Under the pieces are notes generated by a model. That model was not told the DNA's origin. It worked only from the letters and a program-made list of their open reading frames with translations, and searched no databases. A stretch of DNA of 64,000 bases, taken from the NCBI RefSeq assembly GCF_002994745.2, contig NC_037094.1:16454001-16518000 (forward strand). The letters run 5' to 3'. Position numbers and translations under genes: made by a program. This document shows, piece after piece, positions 23,007 through 33,930 of this stretch (positions are counted from its first letter, which is position 1; the number at the start of each line of letters is the position of its first letter). Origin of the DNA: Rosa chinensis. Lineage: Eukaryota; Streptophyta; Magnoliopsida; Rosales; Rosaceae.

Positions 23007-23562
23007 CTAGTGCATTCAACATTTCAAGCAAGGCCAAGGGAGAAGAAGAATTGCCGTGAGCATCATCCTCCATCACCATCCTTGAAGCTTGCTTTCGAGA
23101 TTCAAGAGACCACATCCTCAATTCGTTCATCTCATCTCCATCTCACGGTGTAATCCGATTCTCCTTTGTAACCTTTGCTTTGATTTCGTTGGTTTTGTTC
23201 TAGTTGACATATGTGTTTGAATGAATATTAATTTCTGGAATTTTATGATTAATTGAGAATTTTTAGATTCATATAATTGTGATTCTAGTGCATTCAACAT
23301 TTCAAGCAAGGCCAAGGGAGAAGAAGAATTGCCGTGAGCATCATCCTCCATCACCATCCTTGAAGCTTGCTTTCGAGATTCAAGAGACCACATCCTCAAT
23401 TCGTTCATCTCATCTCCATCTCACGGTGTAATCCGATTCTCCTTTGTAACCTTTGCTTTGATTTCGTTGGTTTTGTTCTAGTTGACATATGTGTTTGAAT
23501 GAATATTAATTTCTGGAATTTTATGATTAATTGAGAATTTTTAGATTCATATAATTGTGATT
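23007..23562. repeat. 278-bp perfect tandem duplication in the solo LTR
   Basis: 'ctagtgcattcaacatttc' starts at 23007 and 23285, and the two 278-bp units look identical throughout. They lie just downstream of the TATA-like box, in the presumed R/U5 region of the LTR. Confidence 0.9.
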
Positions 23563-24616
23563 CTAAGTTGCTTATGTGAGTTTGTTCGATTAAATTTGCT
23601 TTACAGAAAACTTTTATATGTTTATCTTATTTGGGTCGACACTTATAGGATTTGCATGTAATTGGTGCTAGGTTTAAGAACATGAAATCGACTTTTCGTT
23701 TTGTGTAACTTGAATCAAAAGTAGTAAAGGTTCTGGACAAGAATCGAATTTAATTGAAGAGGATTGCAATTAGGTGGACTTTTCCATAACTAAGTTGTAC
23801 ACTTGAGTTGATAGCCTTTCTCTATGTCTAATGCATTAAACATGTCATGATTGACTAGCTTTCTAGGGCTTGATTGCATGTTTGATAGGATTAATCTAGG
23901 TGCTTTCGCTTAGGTTAATTAGCATTGAAAAGTAAAATATGGGAAATCATTTGCTTTCGAATGTTTCACATGATCAACTCCTCTCTCATGACTTAGATGA
24001 ACAATATTAGGGTTTGAATCAATTTTAATCATATGTTTCGGTTTTTGATCTTTGTTCTCTCACTCTATTTTATTTTTATGTTTTTGCATTTTAATTATTT
24101 TGTTAACTTAGTTTTATTTTCGAAAATCCAAAAACAAAATCCCCCCTTATTTTTGTTCACTTGTATATATTTATTCTTTATTTTATTTTTGTAAATAATA
24201 CTTTATTATTTTAATTCTTTATTTGTTTATACAATTGTATATATTTATATTCTTTATTTTATTTCTATAAATAATACTTTTCTTTATTTGTTACACAATT
24301 ACAGGTGTACCCTCAATCCCCGGATAGAACGATCCCTATTTGCTTATACTACTAACGATATTTTCAGGGTTAAATTGTGCGCTTGCTTTCAGGCGCATCA
24401 GTACACAAATTTGGAAAAAGGGTGTTATAAAAAGGAAAAATGTCAATTTACTCAAATTTTAGCTACTTTAACTCCATTTACCTCAACATCTTTCAAGATT
24501 ACCCACTTACCCAATAAATTACATATTTTTTGCCCTAATATTCAATTATGTTTTTTTTAATGATTGTTTTTTGTTTGTTTTTGAGACAATTTTGCCCTCT
24601 CCCTTTGTCACATAGA

Positions 24617-24652
<36 letters not shown>

Positions 24653-25775
24653 AAACTCGTCGGAGACTTACGGGAATCCGGTCACTAGACCTCGAAATCT
24701 CGTCACTGGTCACCGGTAGCTAGAAGTCTTTAAAGAGCTCGTCGGAGACTTTTATTGCCCCTGATAATTTTTTTTTGCCTCCCAATAAAAAGGTTTTTTT
24801 GAAGGTCAATAAAAACTTTTTATTGAGAGGCAATAAAAGTTTATTGAGGGAAAGGGAGCAAATTTCCCTAAAATTAGATAAATAAAATTTTGATTGAGGA
24901 AGAATATGAGGATATTGCATCAATTCACAATCTTTTATTGGGGTGGGGGAATAAAAGTTTATCGAGTTTTATAATAAAAGTTATATATACAAACTCCACG
25001 TACTACCACTTTTGTTTTATAATCACTACACACTAAAAAATGAAAGGTTCAATTACGTATTTAGTTTTACAAGGTCCACGGAGATCTCATAAAATTTTTA
25101 GGAGATTTATTGACTCTCAATGCAAGTTTGTTGACCCTCAATAAATGTTGTTATTGCCTTTTAATAAAACTTTTATTGACCATAATAAAAAATTTAGTAA
25201 CTCCCAATAAAACTTTTATCCAGAGTAAAAAAACTGAACAAAATGTTAAGTAATCTAATTTAATTGCATAATGCAAATGGAGCTTTTTAGAACTGTCATG
25301 CACACAAAGAATAGTTCACTAGAGATGATCACTATGAATAAGGATGAAAGAATATTCAAGATGTCTTCTATATTCTTTTCTTTTTTTGTCTGAACTCAAG
25401 ATTATTTCCAGCAATTGCATAACCAAACAAAAGGAACACAAATACGTACATAGGCGGTCATCCATTCCGGCAGGTGAATATCTGAATTGGTAAAATCCAA
25501 ATTTGAGTTTGTGTCCAACTGGTGTAGGTGGAGCTTGTAAAGAGGTATGGTGAGTCACTGTCTTCCTATCTTAAAAACTGCATGACCAATACGTACACTA
25601 ACACGTGTAAAAGTCTAAATCAGAAATAGTAATAAATCTAGACATGGTATACTTTTCTTAGACATCTACGTCTTTGCACCCTAGTGCTTAATTGCAGGTT
25701 AATTATCCCACAAATTCATAAGCATCTGAAACAAAATGAATAATAATGATATATCTTCATTGCATTTCTAACTTG

Positions 25776-25884
25776 TATACCTCCTAACTGCTTCAGAAAA
25801 ACACCTTCCGACTTGCTTCTGCCGGAGGACAAGAAGATCTCCACTAGGACAATACTCCATTACTAAACAAGAAAGATTATCTGA
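25776..25884 (-). pseudogene. AGC-family protein kinase exon fragment
   Basis: On the minus strand the sequence reads 'LVMEYCPSGDLLVLRQKQ', then 'VGRCFSEAVRR', followed by GTATAC, which may be a donor. This matches subdomain V of plant AGC-VIII kinases (pattern LVMEFCPGGDLH-LRQ-Q----FSE--AR). An AG acceptor-like site precedes it. The ATP loop, HRD-type loop and DFG-type motif are all absent nearby. Single captured or relict exon. Confidence 0.6.
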
Positions 25885-25964
25885 TGCAAACTGGGAACGA
25901 GAAAAGGATAATCCTAACCACTAACCATTACCCACCACTCCAGCACCGCGCAACCTCCATTGAA

Positions 25965-26264
25965 ATGACGTCGTTTCTGCACTTGCCAGCAACTTCCTTT
26001 CTTCCTTCTTCTCTCCGCGGAGCTTCCCTCACAGCTCGGCCCAATCCCAGCTCGCCCTGTCCGACCCGGTCAGCTCTCTCTCTCCCCTCTCTCACATGCA
26101 TGCATTGAAACCTCAAAGGCTTCAATTTGATTAATTATTCGCTAACAAATTCGTCTCAATTTTGCAGGTTGAGTGTTAAATGCAGGCATGCACAGGCTAG
26201 TGTAAAGAGCGAGGATTTTAATTCTGGCGCCATAGACGTTGCGGCTGACGTTAGGCTTGAACGG
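25965..26264 (+). pseudogene. 5' fragment of a plastid-targeted protein gene
   Basis: ATG at 25965 opens MTSFLHLPATSFLPSSLRG, rich in Ser, Pro and Arg and poor in acidic residues, like a chloroplast transit peptide. An intron (GT near 26069, AG at 26167) joins to 26168-26264, reading LSVKCRHAQASV and ending DVAADVRLER before a GTAAGC donor. The layout resembles plant plastid NAD(P)-binding proteins in which a Rossmann strand follows, but nothing downstream continues it. Identity not certain; clearly truncated. Confidence 0.5.
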
Positions 26265-26517
26265 GTAAGCACAAATTCACAGACCTTATCCCGTCTGGAA
26301 TCGAATTACTACTCGATCAGAGACAACCTCGGACCTACTGGACTTACTCGACGATTCCGATCTCATTCCAGCGCTCGTTCATGAAGAGCTTCGAGGAAGA
26401 GATTTCGGGCGATGGTGACTGAGCTAGTACTCCGCCGATTGAAGATGGAGGTGGACTCGGTTCATGATGGCAGGGGGAGAGAGAGACTCCAAGAATTTAA
26501 AAAGAGTGGCACTGGTG

Positions 26518-27149
26518 TAGGGATGGCAATGGGGAGGGTAGGGTAAGGGGATTAAATTACCATCCCCATACCCGACTTCATTTTTCATCCCCATACCCTC
26601 CCCAATCCCCGTAATAAGATACTGGGGATTCCCCGTCCCCGTCCCCATTGGGGATTAGGTCCCCATACCCGCCCCAATCCCCATTAACAATATTACCAAT
26701 TTATTATATAAAAATTTATACAAACAATTATGGATTGTAAAATATGAAGTTAAAATTGAACATCAAAATAAAATAAATTTCTTATTTCAATCAAGGAAAA
26801 TTAACATGTTGATAAAGATCTTTTATTAAAAGAATCTTCCTTTTTTTTAACATATTTATTAACAGAATTTAAATATTGACAAAAAGATTAAGTTTACATA
26901 AATATTTATTTATAAATAATATCAAAAAATATATATAATAAATATATATATATATATATGTATTTCTTATAATTCTTATTGGGTGGGTATGGGGATGGGG
27001 ATCAAAATACCATCCCCGCCCCATACCCGATTTCAAAATTCGAATACTGGGGATCCCCATCCCCGTTACCCGATTTTCCCCGAATTTCTCCCCATTAGGG
27101 TTGAATACCCTATGGGTACCCTACTCGATGGGGATTTTTGCCATCCCTA
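26518..27149. mobile_element. 632-bp non-autonomous hAT-type element
   Basis: The ends are 'tagggatggcaa' (26518) and its reverse complement 'ttgccatcccta' (to 27149), with an 8-bp TSD 'cactggtg' at 26510-26517 and 27150-27157. Subterminal regions are full of 'ccccatcccc'-type words in both orientations. The core is AT-rich with a TA microsatellite (26941-26960). No transposase. Confidence 0.9.
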
Positions 27150-27436
27150 CACTGGTGTAATTTTTTATTTTTCAGAGCTTAAAATGAACATTTTGATTTT
27201 TTGATTTTAAATGAAGTGAGTGAGATTTAATTAAAATCTCTTATTAAGTTAAGTGAGAGTATTTTTTATTAAAAAAAAAGTGAATATTTTTGGCTCAAAC
27301 TAATTAGTAGTCCTTTAGTTATTCTCTTATTCTCTCTCGATCCCTATTTTAATTTTTTATTTAACATGCTTTCCGTTCAATCTTCATTAAGGTTGAGACT
27401 TTCATTAAGCTAACTTCTCGAAATTAAAAGAGACCA

Positions 27437-29640
27437 AAAGGTCCACCATGGCGGCTCAAAGCTAGCCAGCTTGACAGTACCCTTTGCAGCTTCTAATTCA
27501 ACAGTCTAGTGGCCAATATTAAAGTTCAGGAGTAGGCTGCAATGAACCAAAACTTTTTGCACCAAAGGGGCCCCACTGACGTGGCCAGTTATCATCCTCA
27601 CAAATTGGTTATTTTTTGTTGACTAGTAATGAGACATTAACCGTAATTTTTGTGCTGTCATGGTAAAAGGATGAGGAGTTTCTGGTATTTTGGCATGTCT
27701 GGGATGAGGTTTACATGCAGCTGGGTTGGTATCTTGTTCATCAAAACCACGAAAACTCATTTGGTTTGGGCGTTTGGCAGCTCCTCCCCCTGGGCTTCAA
27801 ACGGGAGGGGAGTTGCGAAGTGAATTACGAGTCGGATCAATTTGCAAATCAAGCGAGTGACCTCTCCTTGCAATGCAATGATTCAGTGCTTTCCGCTCGG
27901 TAAGAACAACTAGAAAGGGGATTTTGTTCACAACCGAGAGCAGGTCGATTCAAGCATTAGCCTTGGTTCTGCTAAGGCAAGGTAAGTATAGTTTTCTTTA
28001 GGCCAAGCAAGCATTTACTGCAGCTACTGTTTGTTTAATTGTCAATCTTACAGTACATAATTGTGATGTATCAGAAAAGGTGGCATCTGTTATTAGTTTT
28101 ACTGTCGTGACGTCAATGGAGAACTATCATGATTTTGATATTTTGGTCCCAAATCTTGAGGTTTTGGCTTTGTTTCATATTACTTTGATCATGCTTTATG
28201 CTTGAACAATTTGGCTGGATCCTATAAAACCAGAACCAGCATTAATGATAAACATACAATTCACAATCTGCAATGAAAACAAGAAAACTCACAGTTGTGT
28301 TGTCCACAAAAATAATATAGACCAAAAGATGTTCGTATAGATAGTACCTCAGGATAGTTGTTGCTATCAATCGTCTGAAGGCAAGTGATAAGTTCCAATC
28401 TCACTGAAGGCGAATCAATCATTCATCTGAAAATTTAGCAATTTCACTGGTAATCGATTTTCCAATCTCATGTTGAAAGAGAAAAGACTGAAGCAATAGT
28501 AAATTCCCTCGTCTTTGTAACCTCAAGCATTGTTTACAGATGTGTAAAAAGATATAGACTGACCTCTCCACTTGAGGCTCCTGTTTGAGCAGTGCTTCAT
28601 GTTCCTCATTGGCATCAACAACTAGTGCGTGCAGCTGGATGTCTCCTATGGTACTCATGGATCTGCACATAGCATAGGAATCCTTCTAGTCATGTACGAA
28701 TAAACAGATGAAGGGTGGGTGCATGAGTGATGGGTATCTCATATATGCAATTATGCAAACATCAGAGTTAAGAGTTTCGAGAGTAAAGTTTACAGAAATG
28801 GTTAAATTCTACCTAAATCAATAGAACATTCCTGCTTTGCTAAACTTGATCACAAATTTTGTCTTCGGATGATCAAATTTCTCACATTTAAAAATCCCAA
28901 AAGAAGATGCAAGAGAAAGAGAGAAGACACACACCCGTACGTTTCAATCTATGATAAAATGCTGTGAACACATATTGGTCATCGATCTGAGAGCAGAGCC
29001 GCAAACTCGTCCTTGCTCGCATGCATTACCGTTATATCCTCATAGATCTCAACCTGAAAACACTAACAACCAATTTCCAGACATGGAATAATTCACAATC
29101 CTAACAAGCGAAATTGCAGAGAGATTGAGAACAGTGATACTTACGAGTCTCTGTGTGTTGATTCTTCAAACTGGACCTTTATCTCCGACCTCCTCGATGC
29201 ACATGCCTTTCTCCTTCTCCCTTAAAACCCCTTATGGTAAAAACTCCAATTACAGTTTCATCTTTCCTGTCATATGTGAGTTGACGAGGTCAATCTAACG
29301 GAAATCCTCACGGCATCTGTTGGTCTACAATTGTTTTGGTTCATTCCAGACTCCTCCTAAAGTTCAAGTATGTGCTAGTGATATCCGGGATGAACTGCGT
29401 TAATTGCAATTTCGGGATGTTTCTTCTCCACAATTCTTTGTAATGGTTGAGAGCCGTCTTGGATACCATGTACGTCTGTAAGCTGAGAAATTTGTTGGCC
29501 AGTTTTTTCTTTTCACCACATTCTCCTTGGCATCCTTTAGAAACTCCTCAACCACCCTGTCCACTTTTCTTCTGTCCAACTCAGGCCTACAACATGATCT
29601 CCTAGCTCCTTCTCTGCTTTTGATTTCGAAGAAGCTCAAA
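27437..29640 (-). pseudogene. SDR-D: decayed SDR last exon split by a MULE
   Basis: The 5' part of exon 5 (29358-29640) reads in pieces 'RRKVDRVVEEFLKDAKENVV' and 'NWPTNFSAY', but the Tyr-x-x-x-Lys loop is destroyed by frameshifts. The 3' part (27437-27528) aligns with the SDR-C stretch coding for GAKGPVKLAL. Both parts end at the 9-bp word 'taaagttca' on either side of a 1829-bp MULE. Exons 1-4 are not found. Non-functional, and older than SDR-B or SDR-C judging by its many indels. Confidence 0.85.
27529..29357. mobile_element. 1829-bp MULE inside the SDR-D pseudogene
   Basis: The 9-bp TSD 'taaagttca' lies at 27520-27528 and 29358-29366. Inverted ends share 'aatgaaccaaaac' about 12 bp from each terminus and start 'ggag'. 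No transposase. The interior (27700-29200) contains short exon-like frames on the minus strand, e.g. 'STIGDIQLHALVVDANEEHE' (about 28572-28655) and 'VEIYEDITVMHASKDEF' (about 28994-29055), each next to plausible splice signals. I do not recognise the source gene(s). Probable Pack-MULE. Confidence 0.85.
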
Positions 29641-29722
29641 CACATACAACATGTTAGACAACCATCAAAACCCAAAAGCTTAAGCGGGAAGTAAGACAAT
29701 GGACGCAATATATATAATTTTA

Positions 29723-29901
29723 GAGGAGTGAAATCCACACTCTTTTTTTTTTTTTTGAAATGAACTTCTCTCTTATTTTGGTTGAAATTTTGATAAAGAG
29801 ACAAAATTCAAGTCACTAAAGACAAAATTTAGGTTGCTAAAAAATAAAACATAGAGTGTGGATTGTGAATCGTAAAATGAGAACTGTGGATTTCACTCCC
29901 C
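29723..29901. mobile_element. 179-bp MITE with TA target site
   Basis: Ends 'gaggagtgaaatccaca' (29723) and 'tgtggatttcactccc' (to 29901) are inverted repeats, flanked on both sides by TA. A T-run and AT-rich core lie between. Family not assigned: the termini do not match the usual Stowaway end. Confidence 0.6.
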
Positions 29902-29903
29902 TA

Positions 29904-30632
29904 ACCATGAAAAATGTTCAGTTATGCAACGGAATGTATTTGTATAGAACAATGTGCCAAAATTTTAAGACAATTAAAATAGTGTGGCTTCATCTCAACT
30001 TGTTCTACTCTAATAGAAATGCTCAACTTCCGTACTTAATTTCTATATATGTAATAATGGTGATTAATTTTGTAACCAAGATTTAACATATTGAAAATTG
30101 AACGAATGTGGGATATGATTTCGTGAATTTGGGCAAGACAATGGATATATAAGCCCATATTGGCAACGAGCCATTGAGAATTTTCGAAGTGTATTAGATT
30201 ATCCACATGAATTTGGTTGGTTTAGGACTGAACAAAGAATTGATGCATGTATGGAATGGTAACTGTAATCTTTATCTCCAACAAATTATATCAGTAATTT
30301 TTTAGAGGATTAATTAGGCATATTTGTGTCTCTATAAAAATTAATTTGGAATATCAAGTGCCCATCCGCTTTTTCAAGAAGAGGGCAAGGGCCCTCACAC
30401 TCAGGAAACCATCTTCCATTTCTCTATTTTTTTATTAATAAAAAAAAACAAAAAATTACAAGAAAGGAAGGGGACCAAATCAAAACCTTCCCACCAAAAA
30501 CAAAACTAAGATTAAAATCTCCATAAAGAGCATGTAGAACCATAAATTTCCCAATTCTAATTAAAGAGACTATCTTTGTCTTTTTAATCTTTATTATATG
30601 TAACATATAGATACTTCAATATACATTTTCAT
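29904..30632. other. AT-rich intergenic sequence between SDR-D and SDR-C
   Basis: No gene recognised. Short frames lack domain signatures. 30640 marks the start of the SDR-C stop-codon region. Confidence 0.5.
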
Positions 30633-32807
30633 TCAAAACGATGAGACTTCAAGCTGGTCAAAATAGAGGCTAGAAGGTCCACCTTCAGGACTCAAGGCCA
30701 GCTTAACAGGACCCTTTGCACCTTCTTCAACAGAGTGCCCGCCAACGTTGAAGGTCATGTCAGTGCTAGTGTAGCCAGGACTAACTGCATTGATTGCAAT
30801 TTCGGGGTGGCTCTTTGCCAGAACTCTGGTGTAAGCATTCATGGCTGCCTTGGACACTACGTAAGCAGAGAAGTTTATAGGCCAGTCATTAGCTTCAACC
30901 AAATTCTCTTTCGCATCCTTCAGAAACTCCTCAACAACCTTGTCCACTTTCTCTTGGTGAGGCCTTGAACATCTCCTAGTTCATCCCTTGCTTTCTGATG
31001 CGTAACACGCTGGAACACATACAAACATTTGAATATTACAAAAAAAAAAAAAATTAAGTTATATGTCAATTTGGATCACATTCATGTACCCCTTCTTGTG
31101 TTACATCGCTACGAACAAAGTCAACTATAAAGATTGAAACGATAATCTATATCAAGCTAACAATTATTTTATACTAAATAACTAAAAAGTAGGCTCTGGA
31201 ATGGGGTTTGGAACTTCTAAAAACCGTGTAGACAACACTACTAATGTGATACACGTCCAATATGTCCTAATATCATCTGTATTAGTAATGTGATACACAA
31301 TTTATACAATATAAGAATATGATCCATGTAGCATTATTCAAAAGAAAATTATTTTTTGATCGGCTATATTTGAAAGGAATTTTTCAAATATATTTGCCTT
31401 AATTAAGGAGTTTAATCCAGTTTTGTACCTTTAACTGTCCTCCGATGGAAGAGACATTGACCATTTTAGGTGAACCAGATTTTTGCAGAAGTCGAATAGT
31501 TGCTTTGCTCATTTGCTTGATTCCATAGTAGTTCGTTTTCAGACATTTCTCTGCCCTTTCGTATGTTTGCTCTAGATGCTTTTTCAAGTCTCCAGCTTTT
31601 GAACCAAACATCTGTGCAGCATAATCTCCACTAGTTATTGATGTTACAAATATACATAGATATATACATACATATACATATATATAGACACACTTTATAT
31701 ATATCTGCGCGCGTATATTTATTTATTTAAATTCTCCAGGACATTTAATGTCTCTCTATATTGCATGAACTTACATGTTCATAATCAAAAGTTAAGAATG
31801 TCTCTCTCTATATTACATAAACTTACATGCTCATAATCAAAAGTTATGTTCTTTGCATTCCCTCCGATCACTGTGATTCCGTTAACTCCTGCATTGTTGA
31901 CCTGTATTACAGAACAGTGTATTAAACTGTATAACGTATCTATATAAAAACCAGCAAGTCAAATTATAATTTCTTTTCTTTGTGGAGGAGCTTTTTGATC
32001 CTTTGTCATTAACTATATCATAGGAATTGAAAGTCAAGTAATACTGATAGAGAGGTAATAAAGTACCAATATGTCAAGCTTCCCGAACTGGGATTCGATG
32101 AAATCTGCTAAAGAAGCAATGCTAGTTGCATCGGTTACATCTAGTTGATGAAAAATTACATCAGTCAAGCCAGAAAGCTTGAGCTTTTCGACAGCTTCTT
32201 GTCCGCTCTTCACATCTCTTGCAGTTAATACTACCAGGATCCCATTAGAAGCTAGTTGCCTGCATATCTCAAATCCAATCCCTTTGTTGGCCCCGGTGAC
32301 AACACAAATTCTGAAACCAAAAAGAGAACAAGTATTTTTTGCCTGTGAGAATCAAGACAATTAAGTTAGTAATTAATTAAGGAAATTGTCTCTGCTTAAG
32401 TTTGTAGATGTGTCAGGTTGCTCTGAACCAAACGGTTGTAACATTACATAGAATTAGACATGCATGTCTGAATTTCTTGTCCTAATTCATAGTCTGGCAA
32501 TATAACATAATTTCATTAATAAATCTATGATATATATAGAAATAGACTATTAGTCTCAAATTAATCTATTAATGCGCGCATGGAGCTAGTTTACTTCTAA
32601 AAGTCTGAATCAAACTAATTTATTTTGATATACATTAATATACCTTAGATAGAATCATGGAATCATATAACATTTCAGATATTAATTTGATCGACAAGAC
32701 ACATGTAATACTTAGCCTTCAGTGAAGAAAGTGTTTATGGGAATCTATGAACATATGTGTGTATATACTTACCTCTTTGACTGAGAATCGATGGTTGTTT
32801 CGGCCAT
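30633..32807 (-). pseudogene. SDR-C: five-exon SDR with one-base frameshift in exon 5
   Basis: Exons 32773-32807, 32067-32310, 31827-31901, 31429-31611 and 30633-31009 all have GT-AG introns with the same phases as SDR-A. They carry [17 protein letters not shown] and SAYVVSKAAMNAYTR (Tyr and Lys present). Exon 3 and exon 4 are longer than in SDR-A (25 and 61 codons against 21 and 53), giving about 304 residues if the frame held. Near 30952-30955 SDR-C lacks one base relative to SDR-A in the LTEEKVDK region, which moves the catalytic Tyr-Lys out of frame. Either a recent pseudogene or a base-call error. A CACTA element sits 143 bp upstream of the ATG. Confidence 0.8.
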
Positions 32808-32894
32808 ATGAAGCAAATTAACTATAAGTGAGACGAGGTATGAAAGCTAACTTTAATCGATTATCGATGTATACATCTACTATTGGTTTCTTGG

Positions 32895-32904
32895 TATTTA
32901 TACC
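32895..32904 (-). promoter_or_regulatory. TATA box of SDR-C
   Basis: GGTATAAATA on the minus strand, about 88 bp upstream of the ATG at 32807 and only about 45 bp from the CACTA insertion at 32950, so upstream elements of this promoter are displaced by 5.15 kb. Confidence 0.6.
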
Positions 32905-33480
32905 TTTTCCTTTTCCACTGTGTTGATCAATCTGTGGCGCAAATATGTCCACTACTACACAAATTAATCAGACGACACCTCTCAGACGACGCATCCTAGT
33001 TTTCCGCCGTCTGATTGTTTTTTTTTTTAGATGTCGTTTTTATAAAATCCGTCGTCTGATAAGGAATTGAGAATTAGTTCAGAAGACGTTTAAGGATAGA
33101 ACCGTTGTATGACCCTAAAAATATTGAGCGGCAAATTTTCCGCCATGTGTATGGTGCCAATCTCATCTCAAACTCCACATTCCCCCCCCCCCCCCCCCCC
33201 CCCCCCACACATGTATTAAACATTCGACGAAAAACAATAAAATTACTCTCGACTGAGGCTTCTCGACAGACCCAAACTCAAAACCAAAACCCTCTCTCGA
33301 CTTGCCTCACACTAGACACTCACTGGCAACCCCGACACTCTCTCCCATCGACAGACCCCGACCTCTCTCTCCCACTGACAAACCCTTTCTCGTCAAACCC
33401 TATCTCTTCTTCTACAACCCCAACCAAAGCTCTCTCTCTCTCTCTCTCTCTCTTCTCGACAAACCCAGACCAAAACCTAA

Positions 33481-33930
33481 TGGGTTATTCGATCTGGGAA
33501 ATAGCAAAGGCCTACATCGATAACCACTTGAGTTCGTCGTCGCCGTTGACCTCTACCCAGGCAATCGTTGTTGACCCGAACAACTCCGAGCTCTAGTCCG
33601 ACCGCGCTAAGGCCAACATCAAATCCAACAATCTCTGGTAACAACGACGTCTCTCTTGCAATTTTCGATGCCTGTTCTTCATCGCCGTCTTCTTGTTTCG
33701 TTTCTGAGACCTAGGAATTGAATTGTGTTTTTTGTGTGAACTTATGGGTTTGGGGTTTTTGAATTATAGGGATTCTGAGCGATTGTATTCTTTGTTGTAG
33801 TAAGGGACAAGGAGGGATTTCAGCACTACAAGCACTCCAGAAACACACCGGAGAAACCCGTGTCATCTCAATCGAAAGCTTGGCTCAATTCCTCGAAACG
33901 GAGGTGCTCTCTGAGGTCTCCGACCAGGTT
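33481..33930 (+). pseudogene. Unidentified host gene fragment in CACTA element
   Basis: ATG 33481 opens MGYSIWEIAKAYIDNHLSSS after a CT-rich 5'UTR-like stretch and a poly-C tract. A later exon-like piece (about 33805-33930) reads 'GISALQALQKHTGETRVISI', then ESLAQFLETEVLSEVSDQ. The two look like successive exons of a conserved protein, but I cannot name the family. The first frame meets a stop at 33594. Confidence 0.45.

Larger units (their letters stand above)
22342..24400. mobile_element. Solo LTR, 2.06 kb, 5-bp TSD
   Basis: The insert begins TGATAGGAGC and ends GGCGCATCA. The 5-bp TSD 'gtaca' lies at 22337-22341 and 24401-24405. The empty site is visible in the SDR-A upstream region near 10730. 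A promoter-like CTATAAATAC (22911-22920) is followed by a CT-rich leader. No PBS, gag or pol follows, so it is a solo LTR left by LTR-LTR recombination. Length and end motifs suggest Ty3/gypsy, not proven. It contains a 39-bp and a 278-bp tandem repeat. Confidence 0.85.
21966..25345. repeat. SDR-A-type promoter block without its gene
   Basis: From 'ttaattagagctatttatag' (21966) the sequence follows the SDR-A upstream region (10350-10745), is interrupted by a solo LTR (22342-24400), then resumes at 'acaaatttggaaaaagggtg' and follows 10745-11487. It continues past the site where the MULE is inserted in the 12.8-kb block, to 25345, matching 60006-60043 and 61570-61708. No SDR exon is next to it. 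It is the best available pre-insertion reference for three mobile elements at 58624-64000. Confidence 0.85.

Noticed and set aside
33181..33206. Poly-C run as a regulatory feature
   Set aside because: Homopolymer of uncertain length, prone to sequencing error; also seen as poly-G at 11258-11281, where the two block copies differ.
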